Part shown: positions 44,690 to 53,892 of the stretch, piece after piece | How the letters are laid out: each line of letters begins with the position of its first letter | How positions within the stretch are numbered: position 1 is the first letter of the stretch | From: Verrucomicrobiota bacterium | GTDB taxonomy: Bacteria; Verrucomicrobiota; Verrucomicrobiia; Limisphaerales; JADLHS01 | Length of the DNA: 64,000 bases | Direction: 5' to 3' | Assembly: GCA_029573725.1 (NCBI GenBank) | Contig: JAKQDQ010000090.1 | Location: forward strand, 1-64,000 | Notes under the pieces: model-generated | The model's database searches: none | What the model saw: only the letters and a program-made list of their open reading frames with translations | Told to the model about the DNA's origin: nothing | Program-made: the position numbers and the translations under genes

Positions 44690-45757
44690 ATGGGTGGTTT
44701 CCTCGACGAAATTGAACCGCTGAAACAAACCGCACTGGCCGAATTGCAGGCAGCCGCCAATCTGGCCGCCCTGGAGCAGGCCAAAGGCGCATGGATCGGC
44801 CCGAACGGAAAATTCACCGCGTTGATGAAGCGACTCGGTGCATTGCCCCGGGAGGAGCGGCCGGAGGCCGGCAAGTTGATCAATGCGGGCAAGGTTGCCC
44901 TGGAAGCCGCACTGGCCGATCGCCGGAGTGACCTGGAACTGGCGGCGGCGCAACCCGGATACCCCACCGATTTCACCCTGCCGGGCCGGCGGCGCGGTCT
45001 CGGCAAACTGCACCCGCTCACCCAGGTTACGGACGACATTGTCCGCGCATTTCGGAAGCTTGGTTTTGCGGTGGCGGATGGCCCGGAGATCGAAGATGAA
45101 TATCACTGCTTCGATGCGTTGAACACACCGGCGGATCATCCTGCGCGTGACGCGCAGGATACCTTTTACATCGCCACCGCCGCCACCGCCGCCACCGCCG
45201 CCACCGCCGCCCAACCCGCACCACTCCAGACCCGCCCGACCAGCGGCACATTGCTGCGCACGCACACTTCTTCCGTGCAAATCCGCGTGATGGAAAGACA
45301 GCCGCCGCCGGTGCGCATCATTGTGCCCGGACGCGTGTTCCGCCGCGATAATGCCGATGCCACGCATAATCCCACCTTCCATCAGGTTGAAGGACTCTAC
45401 GTGGACCAGGGGGTCACGGTGGGTGATCTCAAAGGCACGGTGGAGTTTGTCTTTCGTGAACTGATGGGCAGCGATGTCAAGATCCGCTTCCGGCCGCACT
45501 ATTTCAGCTACACCGAACCGAGCTACGAAATAGACTTCGCCAACGCGCTCGTCAAAAAGATGGGGAAGGAGTGGCTCGAAATTGCCGGTTGCGGCATGGT
45601 GCATCCCCGGGTTTTCGAAAACGTCGGTTACGATCCTGAAGTGTGGACCGGCTGGGCGTTCGGCTTCGGCGTCGAACGGATCGCGATGTTGCGCTACGCC
45701 ATCAACGACATCCGATTATTCTACGAAAACGACGTGCGCTTTCTGCATCAGTTTTGA
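44690..45757 (+). CDS. pheS: Phenylalanine--tRNA ligase alpha subunit
   Basis: 355 residues. N-terminal coiled-coil arm to about residue 90, then class II catalytic core: GKLHPLTQVTDDIVRAF, DHPARDAQDTFY, motif 2 VRIIVPGRVFRRD, FHQVEGLYVD, GCGMVHPRVFENVG and motif 3 GFGVERIAMLRY. Between DTFY and LLRTHTS, where E. coli has about seven residues, there is a 25-residue insertion of Ala-Thr repeats and Pro (residues about 161-187), coded by a 9-base tandem repeat. pheT is not in the window: it is not downstream as usual. Confidence 0.96.
   Translation: MGGFLDEIEPLKQTALAELQAAANLAALEQAKGAWIGPNGKFTALMKRLGALPREERPEAGKLINAGKVALEAALADRRSDLELAAAQPGYPTDFTLPGRRRGLGKLHPLTQVTDDIVRAFRKLGFAVADGPEIEDEYHCFDALNTPADHPARDAQDTFYIATAATAATAATAAQPAPLQTRPTSGTLLRTHTSSVQIRVMERQPPPVRIIVPGRVFRRDNADATHNPTFHQVEGLYVDQGVTVGDLKGTVEFVFRELMGSDVKIRFRPHYFSYTEPSYEIDFANALVKKMGKEWLEIAGCGMVHPRVFENVGYDPEVWTGWAFGFGVERIAMLRYAINDIRLFYENDVRFLHQF
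45138..45208 (+). repeat. Perfect hairpin plus 4x9-base tandem repeat inside pheS
   Basis: 45138-45147 and 45151-45160 are perfect 10-base complements (ATCCTGCGCG/CGCGCAGGAT, TGA loop). At 45173-45208 the unit GCCACCGCC occurs four times exactly, coding Ala-Thr-Ala steps. Nine-base units keep the frame on expansion or contraction. Confidence 0.85.
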
Positions 45758-45845
45758 GCTCGTTGTCCGGCTTGGCCCTCCGCCAGCCGCCGGGTCCCGG
45801 CGTGACGACCGACGGGAGGGAGTGGCGGTATTCAGGGTCTCCGGT

Positions 45846-47069
45846 TCATTGCCTGGCTCCGGCCAGCGCCTCTGCAAGTGGAGCGCCTGTTTTTGGGAAC
45901 GCGGCGTGGAAATCCTCGCCCAGCGCCGCCGCGATGGTGGCGGCCACCTGGTTTTGCGTCACCGGCGCGCAGTTCGTGCGCTCGCCCAGCGGTGGCGTGT
46001 CCGGACCGAGCACGGCAATCCAGATGTGTTCCGCCCCTTGAACCTGTTGTCCGTGCGACCGCCAGTCCTGCAAGCCGCTCCCCCGTCCGTGGTCGGTGGT
46101 GATGATGAATGTTGTCTGATCCTTGTAGGCAGGGACCGATTGCACGGTTTCCCACAGCCCCTGAATGTAGCGGTCCACCTTGTGCGCGGCGTCGAGGTAG
46201 CGGTCGTAATGGCCTTCATGCGCCCATTCGTCCGTTTCGCTGAAAGACACATAGAAGGCGCGCGGCCGGGCCTGGAGCACGTATTCGCGCGCCGCCTGGT
46301 AGAAGAAGGAATCAAACAACATCCCGTCCCACAGACGGGTGGTGTCGCGACATAACTCCTCGAGCTCGGGGGAAAGCCGGATCAGGTCGGGCGCACCAGG
46401 TTGCAGGGCGAAGCCGCTCCACACCGGCAGCCGGCTGCGCTCGGTGTTGAGAATCCACGGGATCACATCCCAGTTCACAATGGCCGCCACCCTCCCTTGA
46501 AATCCCGGGCGCAGATTCAGCCACTCGAAGACGTTTGTGTTCGGGTTGGGCATTTTGTTGTTGCTGTCAATCCGGTCATCCGCCATCCCGACCAGGAATT
46601 CACTGTAACCCGGATAGGAAAATTTCCTGCCGTTGGTGATGTGTGCCACGCTCCCTTTGGTCTGGTTGCCGTAGAGCTGGCCGCGGCGCGCAATCTCGGT
46701 CCAGAAAAACGGCATCAAGGCCTGGCGTCGCGCCTCGGCGGTGGCCTGCCCGAATTGCTTTTTCAAACCCGCCTCATTGGCCACGCCCCCGGTTTGCTTG
46801 GTCATCAACCCGGGTTGCGCCCCGGTGAACACCTCCTGCCACCGCAACCCGTCCGTGGTGATCAAAAAGACATTCTTGGTCCGGAGCGCGGACGCGGCAG
46901 TGCCCGGTGATTCCAACGCCACCAACCCCGCGAGCACCACACCCAGCAGCCAGCACGGACGTCCCATGGGAGGCGGTGCCGGGCAGCGGTTCCGCAACGC
47001 AGCGCCAGGCGTCGGGCGGGAGCTCATCAAGGACCACGGAGAAGCCAAGGTGACGGAACTGGTTTTCAT
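45846..47069 (-). CDS. Exported alkaline-phosphatase-superfamily hydrolase
   Basis: 407 residues from ATG 47069. A hydrophobic segment at about 40-56 (LLGVVLAGLVALES) ends a long signal region. NVFLITTDGLRWQEVF supplies the first metal Asp; SYPGYSEFL near the place of the usual Ser/Thr nucleophile; SETDEWAHEGHYDRYL and IITTDHGRGSG give the later Asp and His metal ligands. It belongs to the sulfatase/phosphodiesterase/phosphoglyceromutase fold. Substrate unknown. A 294-base gap to the next gene of the same fold shows nothing else. Confidence 0.8.
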   Translation of the reverse strand: MKTSSVTLASPWSLMSSRPTPGAALRNRCPAPPPMGRPCWLLGVVLAGLVALESPGTAASALRTKNVFLITTDGLRWQEVFTGAQPGLMTKQTGGVANEAGLKKQFGQATAEARRQALMPFFWTEIARRGQLYGNQTKGSVAHITNGRKFSYPGYSEFLVGMADDRIDSNNKMPNPNTNVFEWLNLRPGFQGRVAAIVNWDVIPWILNTERSRLPVWSGFALQPGAPDLIRLSPELEELCRDTTRLWDGMLFDSFFYQAAREYVLQARPRAFYVSFSETDEWAHEGHYDRYLDAAHKVDRYIQGLWETVQSVPAYKDQTTFIITTDHGRGSGLQDWRSHGQQVQGAEHIWIAVLGPDTPPLGERTNCAPVTQNQVAATIAAALGEDFHAAFPKTGAPLAEALAGARQ

Positions 47070-47363
47070 CGGTGCAATTCTTTTCTGTCCCAGAGCGTAG
47101 CCATGGCATCGCAAGCCTGCCCAGCAAAATCCATCCACCCGACATCTGTCCAAAGACTTCACGGGCTTGACAGATCGCACCTGCGCTCCGGTCCGCTCCC
47201 ACCCCCTGGCCAGACGTTGCACAACGCCGACGGGAGGTGCTGGGCTTCAGAAAAGCGGGGCAGCACATTATCGAAGCCGCCCACATCGTGGAGACCCGGA
47301 AACGGTGCCTGGATCAGCGCCGTCCAAAAGGTCTGGAACCAAGGACCGGCCGGGTGGCAAGGG

Positions 47364-48332
47364 TTATCGGGCAAACACCTCACGCACAGCGCGACCGGTC
47401 CACACCTGCGGCGGTCGGACGCCAAAAATCCGTGCCAGAGTGGCTGCGGTATCGTAATGCACGATGCTGGCAGCGATTGGGTGTCCGCGCTGGATTCCCG
47501 GTCCGGCGATCAGCCAGGGGGTTTCCATTTCCTGCAAAGTTTTCCCGCCATGCCCTTTATCAAGGCCGCCATGATCCGAAATGAGCATGATGATCGTGTC
47601 TTGCGCCATCCCGGCGGCAGTCAAGGCGTCCAGCAGCTTGCCCACCTCCGCATCGCAGTTTTTCAACATGTCGTAATACTGGGGCGTATCGTGTCCTTCA
47701 CCATGGCCCACCGCGTCCGGCTGATCGTAGCAGACGAAGGTGAACAGCGGTTTCTTTTCAAGGAGATACCGTGCGGTGCCGGCCGTGAGGGCCGCCGGTG
47801 ATTTTTCCTGTTTTTCAAAATTGACGGCCTCGTTCTCAAAAAGGTAATGGATCCCGTCCCACTCGTAGAGGACGCCCATTTCCGCCGTGGGGTATGCCTC
47901 GCGCACCAGGCCGAAGATGCCGGGAAAGAGGCCATATTTGCTGACGACGCGGGCCGGGGGCATGGAGGTTCTGGAGTTCCATTCGGTGTAACCGTGCAAC
48001 TCGGTGCCTGCGCCCATCAAGTGGGTTGCCCAGTTGGCCGCACTGGCTGAGGGCAACACTGCCCGGGCCTTCAGGGAAAGCGCCCCGCGCGCGGCCAGCG
48101 CCTTCAAATTCGGGATTTCCGCCCGTTCCCAGGCGTAAGCGCCGAACCCGTCAAACCCGATCAGGAGAACGTGCTTCACGCCGGGCAGCGGCCGGGGCTG
48201 GACTGCCTCCGGACAATGAGGGGCGGCGGTCCGGCAGGCGCTCAAGCCGACGCTCAATGCCAGCGCCGCCAGACCGGAGCGCACCAGTCGCCACCAGGAG
48301 CCTCGGAGGTGTCCCGGCCGGGTCAGGCTCAT
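47364..48332 (-). CDS. Alkaline-phosphatase-superfamily lipoprotein (nucleotide pyrophosphatase/phosphodiesterase-like)
   Basis: 322 residues from ATG 48332. The signal ends with a lipobox LSAC, so probably lipid-anchored. HVLLIGFDGFGAYAWERAEIPNLKALAARGA gives metal Asp; PSASAANWATHLMGAG holds the Ser/Thr nucleophile region as in NPP enzymes; YDQPDAVGHGEGH and ISDHGGLDKGHGGKT are metal ligand motifs. Members hydrolyse phosphodiesters or pyrophosphates outside the cytoplasm. Neighbour upstream-in-fold at 45846, probably not a recent duplicate since motifs differ. Confidence 0.85.
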   Translation of the reverse strand: MSLTRPGHLRGSWWRLVRSGLAALALSVGLSACRTAAPHCPEAVQPRPLPGVKHVLLIGFDGFGAYAWERAEIPNLKALAARGALSLKARAVLPSASAANWATHLMGAGTELHGYTEWNSRTSMPPARVVSKYGLFPGIFGLVREAYPTAEMGVLYEWDGIHYLFENEAVNFEKQEKSPAALTAGTARYLLEKKPLFTFVCYDQPDAVGHGEGHDTPQYYDMLKNCDAEVGKLLDALTAAGMAQDTIIMLISDHGGLDKGHGGKTLQEMETPWLIAGPGIQRGHPIAASIVHYDTAATLARIFGVRPPQVWTGRAVREVFAR

Positions 48333-48663
48333 GCCCGGAGAGAAGACTGCAGCGGAGGGAACAGAGGTGTTGCATCGCATGAAGGCGATGCTGCCAACGG
48401 GCGACTCCATCGTCAATTGCCGCTTCCCGCCCGTTTCGACGGTGGCGTGCGTTTGACACACGGGGGACATTTTGCGATGCTCGCCGGGCAGTCCAAGCCG
48501 GAGGCAAACGCCTCCGGCCCGGGGAAACCAACGTCCGCATGCCGCGGATGGGGCGCAGCGACATCCGCCGCGGGTTACTTTCAAAACCCAGCCCGACAGC
48601 TAACCTCGGCGACGTGTGAAAGGGCAATTTCCGGCGGCAGCACCGGAAATTCCCGCCAATGCG

Positions 48664-50613
48664 ATGCAAGCAGACAACCGCCCAAGCTCCCAACCGGCTC
48701 CGCCGGACGAGATGACTCCCGCCGCGGAATCTCCCGCCGCTCCTGCACCCGCTTCGCTCAAATACCTGGCGCTCGCCGCGCTGGGCGTGGTCTATGGCGA
48801 CATTGGCACCAGCCCCCTGTACGCCTTGCGCGCCTGCTTTGCGGGGGAACGCTCCGTGCCGGCCACCACCCACAATGTCCTGGGACTGCTTTCCCTGATT
48901 TTCTGGGCGCTGATTTTGATCGTCTCCATCAAGTACATTGTTTTCGTGCTGCGCGCCGACAACCGTGGCGAAGGCGGAATTCTTGCCCTCACCGCGCTGG
49001 CGTTTCCTGAGCGTAAAAAGCAAACGCCCAGCTGGACAATGTGGTGGATGATTACGTTCGGTGTCTTTGGCGCGGCGCTCCTCTACGGCGACGGGTTGAT
49101 CACCCCCGCCATCTCGGTGTTGAGCGCCGTGGAAGGCTTGGAAGTGGCGGCCCCCGGTCTGCAGCCTTATGTCGTGCCACTGACGATCGTGATCCTTGTC
49201 GGATTGTTCAGCGTCCAGCGGATCGGCACCGCCAAGGTGGGGCGCGCGTTTGGATGGGCGATGCTGGTCTGGTTTCTCACGCTGGCCGGCTTGGGCCTCA
49301 AACAAGTGTTTCACGCCCCCGAAGTGTTGCGCGCAGTGAATCCCGCGTATGCCTGGCAGTACTTTGTCACCAACGGCTTCCGTGGCTTGCACCAACTCGG
49401 CGCGGTTTTTCTCGTCCTGACCGGTGCGGAGGCGCTGTACGCCGACATGGGGCATTTTGGCAAGCGTCCGATCCGGATCGCATGGTTCAGCCTGGTCTTG
49501 CCGGCATTGTTTCTGAACTATCTCGGACAGGGCGCGCTGGTTTTGAGCCATCCGGAAGCCGCCAGCAACCCCTTTTACCGCCTGGCGCCTGGCTGGGCCT
49601 TGTATCCCCTGGTCGGCCTGGCAACCGCAGCGACCGTTATTGCCTCCCAGGCGTTGATTTCCGGTTCGTTCTCCCTGACGATGCAGGCGGTGCAACTCGG
49701 CTACGTGCCGCGCGTGGCGATCGAGCACACCTCCTCATCCACGCACGGACAGATTTACATTCCGTTGATCAACTGGACGCTGATGGTGGCCTGCATCGGT
49801 CTGGTGCTCGGGTTTCGCTCCTCGGAGAACCTCGCCGCCGCGTACGGCATTGCCGTGGGACTGACCATGCTCATCACCACGCTGCTCTTTTACTTCGCGG
49901 CGCGGCGGCTCTGGAACTGGCATTGGCTGGCGACCGGCGCGCTGTGCGGCGTCTTTCTCTGCATCGAACTCGTTTTCCTCGTCGCCAACCTGGCCAAGGT
50001 CAATCACGGCGGCTGGTTTCCGCTTACAATCGGGGCCCTCGGCTTCACGCTGATGGCCACCTGGAAAACCGGGCGCGCCCGCCTGCGCCAGCGGTTGATC
50101 AAAAGTCTCTTTCCCATCGAGGATTTCCTGCGCGAGGTCAAGGCCCATCCCCCGCATCGCGTCAAAGGCACGGCGATTTTCCTGGCGAGCAACCCGGAAG
50201 GCACTCCCGCCGCGCTCACCCATAATTTCAAACACAACAAAATTCTGCACGAACGCGTCATCCTGCTGACCATCCTCGTGGAAGAAGCTCCGTACGTGGA
50301 GAAAAATGAGCGCATTAGTGTGACCGACCTGGGCGAGGGCTTCTTTCGCGTAATCAGCCGTTACGGCTTCATGGAAAAACCCGATGCCCAGGAAACCCTG
50401 CGCTTGTGCCAGCCGCATGGGCTGAAGTTCCGCGAAATGGAGACCACGTTCTTCCTCAGCCGGGAAACCATCATCCCCAGTCAACGCCTGGGCTTGTGGC
50501 AATGGCGCAAGCGTTTGTTTGCGCTGCTCGCGCGCAACGCCCAACCCGCCAACGCGTTTTTCAAACTGCCCCCGAACCGCGTCGTGGAGCTGGGATTGCA
50601 GATTGAAATCTAG
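48664..50613 (+). CDS. kup: KUP-family potassium uptake protein
   Basis: 649 residues from ATG 48664; a GTG at 48616 would add 16 codons. Twelve membrane segments; TM1 has the signature LGVVYGDIGTSPLYALRACF; VLRADNRGEGGILAL, LLYGDGLITPAISVLSAVEGLEV and the C-terminal soluble domain (about 480-649, with GTAIFLASNPEGTPAAL) are typical. H+/K+ symport across the inner membrane. Divergent from the lipoprotein gene. Confidence 0.95.
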   Translation: MQADNRPSSQPAPPDEMTPAAESPAAPAPASLKYLALAALGVVYGDIGTSPLYALRACFAGERSVPATTHNVLGLLSLIFWALILIVSIKYIVFVLRADNRGEGGILALTALAFPERKKQTPSWTMWWMITFGVFGAALLYGDGLITPAISVLSAVEGLEVAAPGLQPYVVPLTIVILVGLFSVQRIGTAKVGRAFGWAMLVWFLTLAGLGLKQVFHAPEVLRAVNPAYAWQYFVTNGFRGLHQLGAVFLVLTGAEALYADMGHFGKRPIRIAWFSLVLPALFLNYLGQGALVLSHPEAASNPFYRLAPGWALYPLVGLATAATVIASQALISGSFSLTMQAVQLGYVPRVAIEHTSSSTHGQIYIPLINWTLMVACIGLVLGFRSSENLAAAYGIAVGLTMLITTLLFYFAARRLWNWHWLATGALCGVFLCIELVFLVANLAKVNHGGWFPLTIGALGFTLMATWKTGRARLRQRLIKSLFPIEDFLREVKAHPPHRVKGTAIFLASNPEGTPAALTHNFKHNKILHERVILLTILVEEAPYVEKNERISVTDLGEGFFRVISRYGFMEKPDAQETLRLCQPHGLKFREMETTFFLSRETIIPSQRLGLWQWRKRLFALLARNAQPANAFFKLPPNRVVELGLQIEI

Positions 50614-50828
50614 TCCGCTGCGGTCGGGCCGGGCGAAACCTCCGCCCCGCCGGGATGGCGGCGCACCCGTCGCATCGCCCGGACGAGGCGGACCGGGTGC
50701 ACAGCCGGTTCCACGACGTCCCCAACCGGGCTGAAGCGGGTTCAGTCGCTGCAGTACTCTCCCGACGCTTCGGCCGGGCGCCGATTTCCCATCTGGACGA
50801 AATCCACCTGTTCCTTACACTTCCGCAC

Positions 50829-52670
50829 ATGATGCTCCCGTCTCCAGCCCGGATCAGGCGAACCATACAACCCAGTCCCGGCCAAGGGCATGAGTTTCTC
50901 AAGCTGCTGCTTGCACCGTTGACCCTCTGTTTCAGCTTCGGAGCCGGACTGGCGGCACCTGATGAGACGGCGGCGCAGCGTCAAGCCGACCAATGGCGCG
51001 CGGAACGTCGCATCATTGATATGCACCAGCATTTGCAATACACGCCCGCCCTGCTGGACCAGGCCATCCGGGTGATGGACCGGTCGGGTGTAGGCATCGG
51101 GGTTGATCTCACGCCCGGAACGGTGACGCCCGGGCCAAATGGTGAACCCAGCGAGTTCGAGCGGAATCGGCAAATCGCGACGGAGCGCCATCCGGGCCGC
51201 TGGATTCAGTACATGAACCTGGATTACAAGAATTGGGATCAGCCGGATTTTGCCCGGCAGGCGGTGCAACAGGTGGAGCGGGGCTACGAACTCGGCGCCG
51301 CCGGATTGAAGGAGTGGAAACGCCTGGGTCTGTTTTTGCGGGATGGCACCGGAAAACTCATCAAGATTGACGATCCCAAACTGGACCCGATGTGGGAACG
51401 CCTGGGCGAATTGAACATGCCGGTCAGTTTGCACGTCGGCGATCCGAAGGCGTTCTTCGAGCCCTACAACGACCAAAACGAACGCTGGGCGGAATTGAAA
51501 GATCATCCGCGTTGGTGGTTTGGCGACACGAACAAGTTCCCGACCTTTCACGGAATCCTGGAGGCCATGCTGAGGGTCGTCGCCCGGCATCCCCGCACCA
51601 AATTTGTTTGCGTGCATTTTGCCAACAACGCGGAGGAACTCGATTGGGTGGACGCGGCGCTCGCCCGCCATCCGAACCTTTACGCCGATCTCGCGGCGCG
51701 GATTCCCGAAATCGGACGCCACGACCCCGACCAAGTGCATCGGCTGTTCGTGAAATATCAGGACCGGATTTTGTTCGGCACGGATTTCCAATCCCTGTCC
51801 AGCCGCATGATCCTGGGTTCGAGCGGCTCCGAGCCGCCCCCCACCGAGGCCGACGCGGAGGTGTTCTTCCTCAAGGAATGGCGATGGTTGGAAACGCGCG
51901 ACCAGCACTGGCCGCACATGACGCCGATTCAAGGGAATTGGACGATCAGCTCGATTGGTCTGCCCGCCAGTGTGTTGCGCAAAATTTACTTTGATAACGC
52001 GCGTCAATTGCTCGGGCGCTCGATGCCGCTGCCACGCATTCAAGCCCGGCGCATCAGCCAGGACTTCGATCCGGCCAGCCAGACCGACGAAACTCTCTGG
52101 CAGACCGCGCCCCCGGTGACGCTGGAATATCAGGCGAAGGATTATGTGGCGCGCCCCGAACTTGCCACCACCGTCCGCGCACTGTGGTCGGCCAACGCCC
52201 TCTACCTGCGTTATGAATGTCCGTACACGAAGCTCACGCAATTCGAACCCGCGCAATCCGCCACCGAACGCTACAACATGGATCAACCCGGCGTGAGCCT
52301 GTGGGATCGGGATGTGGTGGAAGCGTTCATTGCGGGCGATCCCGGTGACCTCCATCGCTATGTGGAACTCCAGGTCGCGCCAACCAATGAGAAGCTCGAT
52401 CTGACGCTTGATCATGGCAAACGCGACTTCGCCTGGAGCAGCGGATTTGAAACGACGGTGCGGGTGGATCCCAAAGCCAAGGTTTGGACCTGCCGAATGC
52501 GCGTCCCCCTCAGTTCACTCGCCCACACCAATCCAAAGGTCGGCACCCAGTGGCGGATCGGACTCTATCGCGGCGACATCGCCAACCGCGCGGGACTGGC
52601 TTTCAGTCCAACTATGAGCAGCACCTTTCACAAGCCGGAAAAGTTCGGCGTGCTGGAATTCAGCGAATAA
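50829..52670 (+). CDS. Secreted amidohydrolase_2 with C-terminal CBM9-like domain
   Basis: 613 residues from ATG 50829 (a second ATG follows at once). Signal peptide around LLLAPLTLCFSFGAGLA. Residues about 60-400 form an amidohydrolase barrel: IDMHQHLQY (metal His-x-His), GAAGLKEW, SLHVGDPKAF, FVCVHFANNAEELD and ILFGTDFQS with the catalytic Asp. Residues about 415-613 look like a CBM9/DOMON-type beta sandwich: LWSANALYLRYECPYT, DRDVVEAFIAGDPGDLHRYVELQVAP, WRIGLYRGD. The module pair hints at a hydrolase or decarboxylase held on carbohydrate. Family recall, not searched. Confidence 0.85.
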   Translation: MMLPSPARIRRTIQPSPGQGHEFLKLLLAPLTLCFSFGAGLAAPDETAAQRQADQWRAERRIIDMHQHLQYTPALLDQAIRVMDRSGVGIGVDLTPGTVTPGPNGEPSEFERNRQIATERHPGRWIQYMNLDYKNWDQPDFARQAVQQVERGYELGAAGLKEWKRLGLFLRDGTGKLIKIDDPKLDPMWERLGELNMPVSLHVGDPKAFFEPYNDQNERWAELKDHPRWWFGDTNKFPTFHGILEAMLRVVARHPRTKFVCVHFANNAEELDWVDAALARHPNLYADLAARIPEIGRHDPDQVHRLFVKYQDRILFGTDFQSLSSRMILGSSGSEPPPTEADAEVFFLKEWRWLETRDQHWPHMTPIQGNWTISSIGLPASVLRKIYFDNARQLLGRSMPLPRIQARRISQDFDPASQTDETLWQTAPPVTLEYQAKDYVARPELATTVRALWSANALYLRYECPYTKLTQFEPAQSATERYNMDQPGVSLWDRDVVEAFIAGDPGDLHRYVELQVAPTNEKLDLTLDHGKRDFAWSSGFETTVRVDPKAKVWTCRMRVPLSSLAHTNPKVGTQWRIGLYRGDIANRAGLAFSPTMSSTFHKPEKFGVLEFSE

Positions 52671-52676
52671 TATGCT

Positions 52677-53354
52677 TCAAACTTCCGGCGATTCTGCACG
52701 GCCGGCGGACGTGTCGCGACGCGCCAGGAAAAAACCGCCCAATCCCACCAGGAGACCGGTTCCCAGCAGCAGCCAGGAATAACCCACTCCGTCATAACCG
52801 TGGGTGCGGATCCGCTCCGAGTCCTTGACGAAAGAGAAGTACCAGATCAGGAAGGCCAGCAGTTGCGCCGTGATGAAACCGGGAGAAAACCGGAGCGGCC
52901 TGCCCTGAATTGCGCAGGCATGGAGCCAGACGCAACCGCCGATGAAATAGACGCTGATCAGCACCGGGGCCAACACCGGACCATACCACGGCACGGGAAT
53001 CAAAAACAGGCAATCCCAGGTGACGATTGATGCCGGCCAGCCGGCCAGCCACGCAAGTCCGACGTAATAAAAAATGTCCCACAGGCCGAAGGCGTAAAAG
53101 AAACAGCCGGTCCGCAAACGGAAACTGTCCGCCGCCAACCAGGCCACCGCTCCCAACATGACCAGCGTCGCGGCTTCGCGAATCAACTCCAGCCGCAGCC
53201 GTTCCAGCGGGGCGGCCGGGGCTCCGGTTTCGATCGGCAGCAACCGGCGCAAATAGATCACGCAAATGGCTTCGAGCAGCCCCATCGCCACCGCGTAAAG
53301 CCCGAGCCACGCCAGCCGGAGCCAAAGCGTGCGCGCCTGCATCCCCATTCCCAT
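52677..53354 (-). CDS. Integral membrane protein of unknown function
   Basis: 225 residues, about six hydrophobic helices. Features: an early LYAVAMGLLEAICVIYLRRLLP with an acidic residue inside a helix, ATLVMLGAVAWLA, FFYAFGLWDIFYYVGL, LIPVPWYGPVLAPVLIS. This pattern recurs in unassigned membrane proteins of several phyla. Ends 6 bases from the convergent amidohydrolase gene. No function assigned. Confidence 0.8.
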   Translation of the reverse strand: MGMGMQARTLWLRLAWLGLYAVAMGLLEAICVIYLRRLLPIETGAPAAPLERLRLELIREAATLVMLGAVAWLAADSFRLRTGCFFYAFGLWDIFYYVGLAWLAGWPASIVTWDCLFLIPVPWYGPVLAPVLISVYFIGGCVWLHACAIQGRPLRFSPGFITAQLLAFLIWYFSFVKDSERIRTHGYDGVGYSWLLLGTGLLVGLGGFFLARRDTSAGRAESPEV

Positions 53355-53892
53355 GATGTGCAGAAATTAAGCAACCGTCGCCCGGGACGCAACCCGGCGG
53401 CGAACCGTGCGTCCGGCCGGATGCCCTGCAACCACCCAATGATCCGCCCCGGTTTTGCGCCCGGCCCACCTGCCAAACGGCACAAATGCATCCGCCATCG
53501 AAACAAAAGATGCTGACGGCTGCCGCCGCAGGTCGGGCGCCACGCCGCAACATCTCCAAATCAGCGCCCATTCTCACCTGCGCCCCGTGGCATCACTTTC
53601 GCTAAATGAAAGTTGAATGGCAGGGCGTTTCAGGTAAAACAATGGCCGTTCGCCTCACAGCACGGGAACGCGGATGGGCGGACGGAAACCAGTTGCCAGG
53701 AAGAATCGGGATGAATATCGCCTGTGAACACAACCCTCCCAGTGGAGGGATTGCGCCGAGGAACGGACAACCGTTCCGGCCCCACTGCCCTGCCCCCCTC
53801 GCGAGACGGCGTGCCCCGCGTACCCTGCCCGCCCCAGTGACCCCAAATCAAACCGGCGACCCCGCGGGTTGCCATCCAGATCGGAGACCATT
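53355..53892. other. 538-base divergent intergenic region
   Basis: Between the membrane-protein gene and the stress-protein gene, which point away from each other. A small inverted repeat ACTTTC/GAAAGT with a 7-base spacer lies at 53595-53613 and could be an operator. No convincing gene or sigma-70 promoter was found. Confidence 0.4.

Noticed and set aside
45173..45208. A CRISPR-like array
   Set aside because: Units are contiguous 9-mers in a coding frame with no spacers; no cas genes exist in the window.
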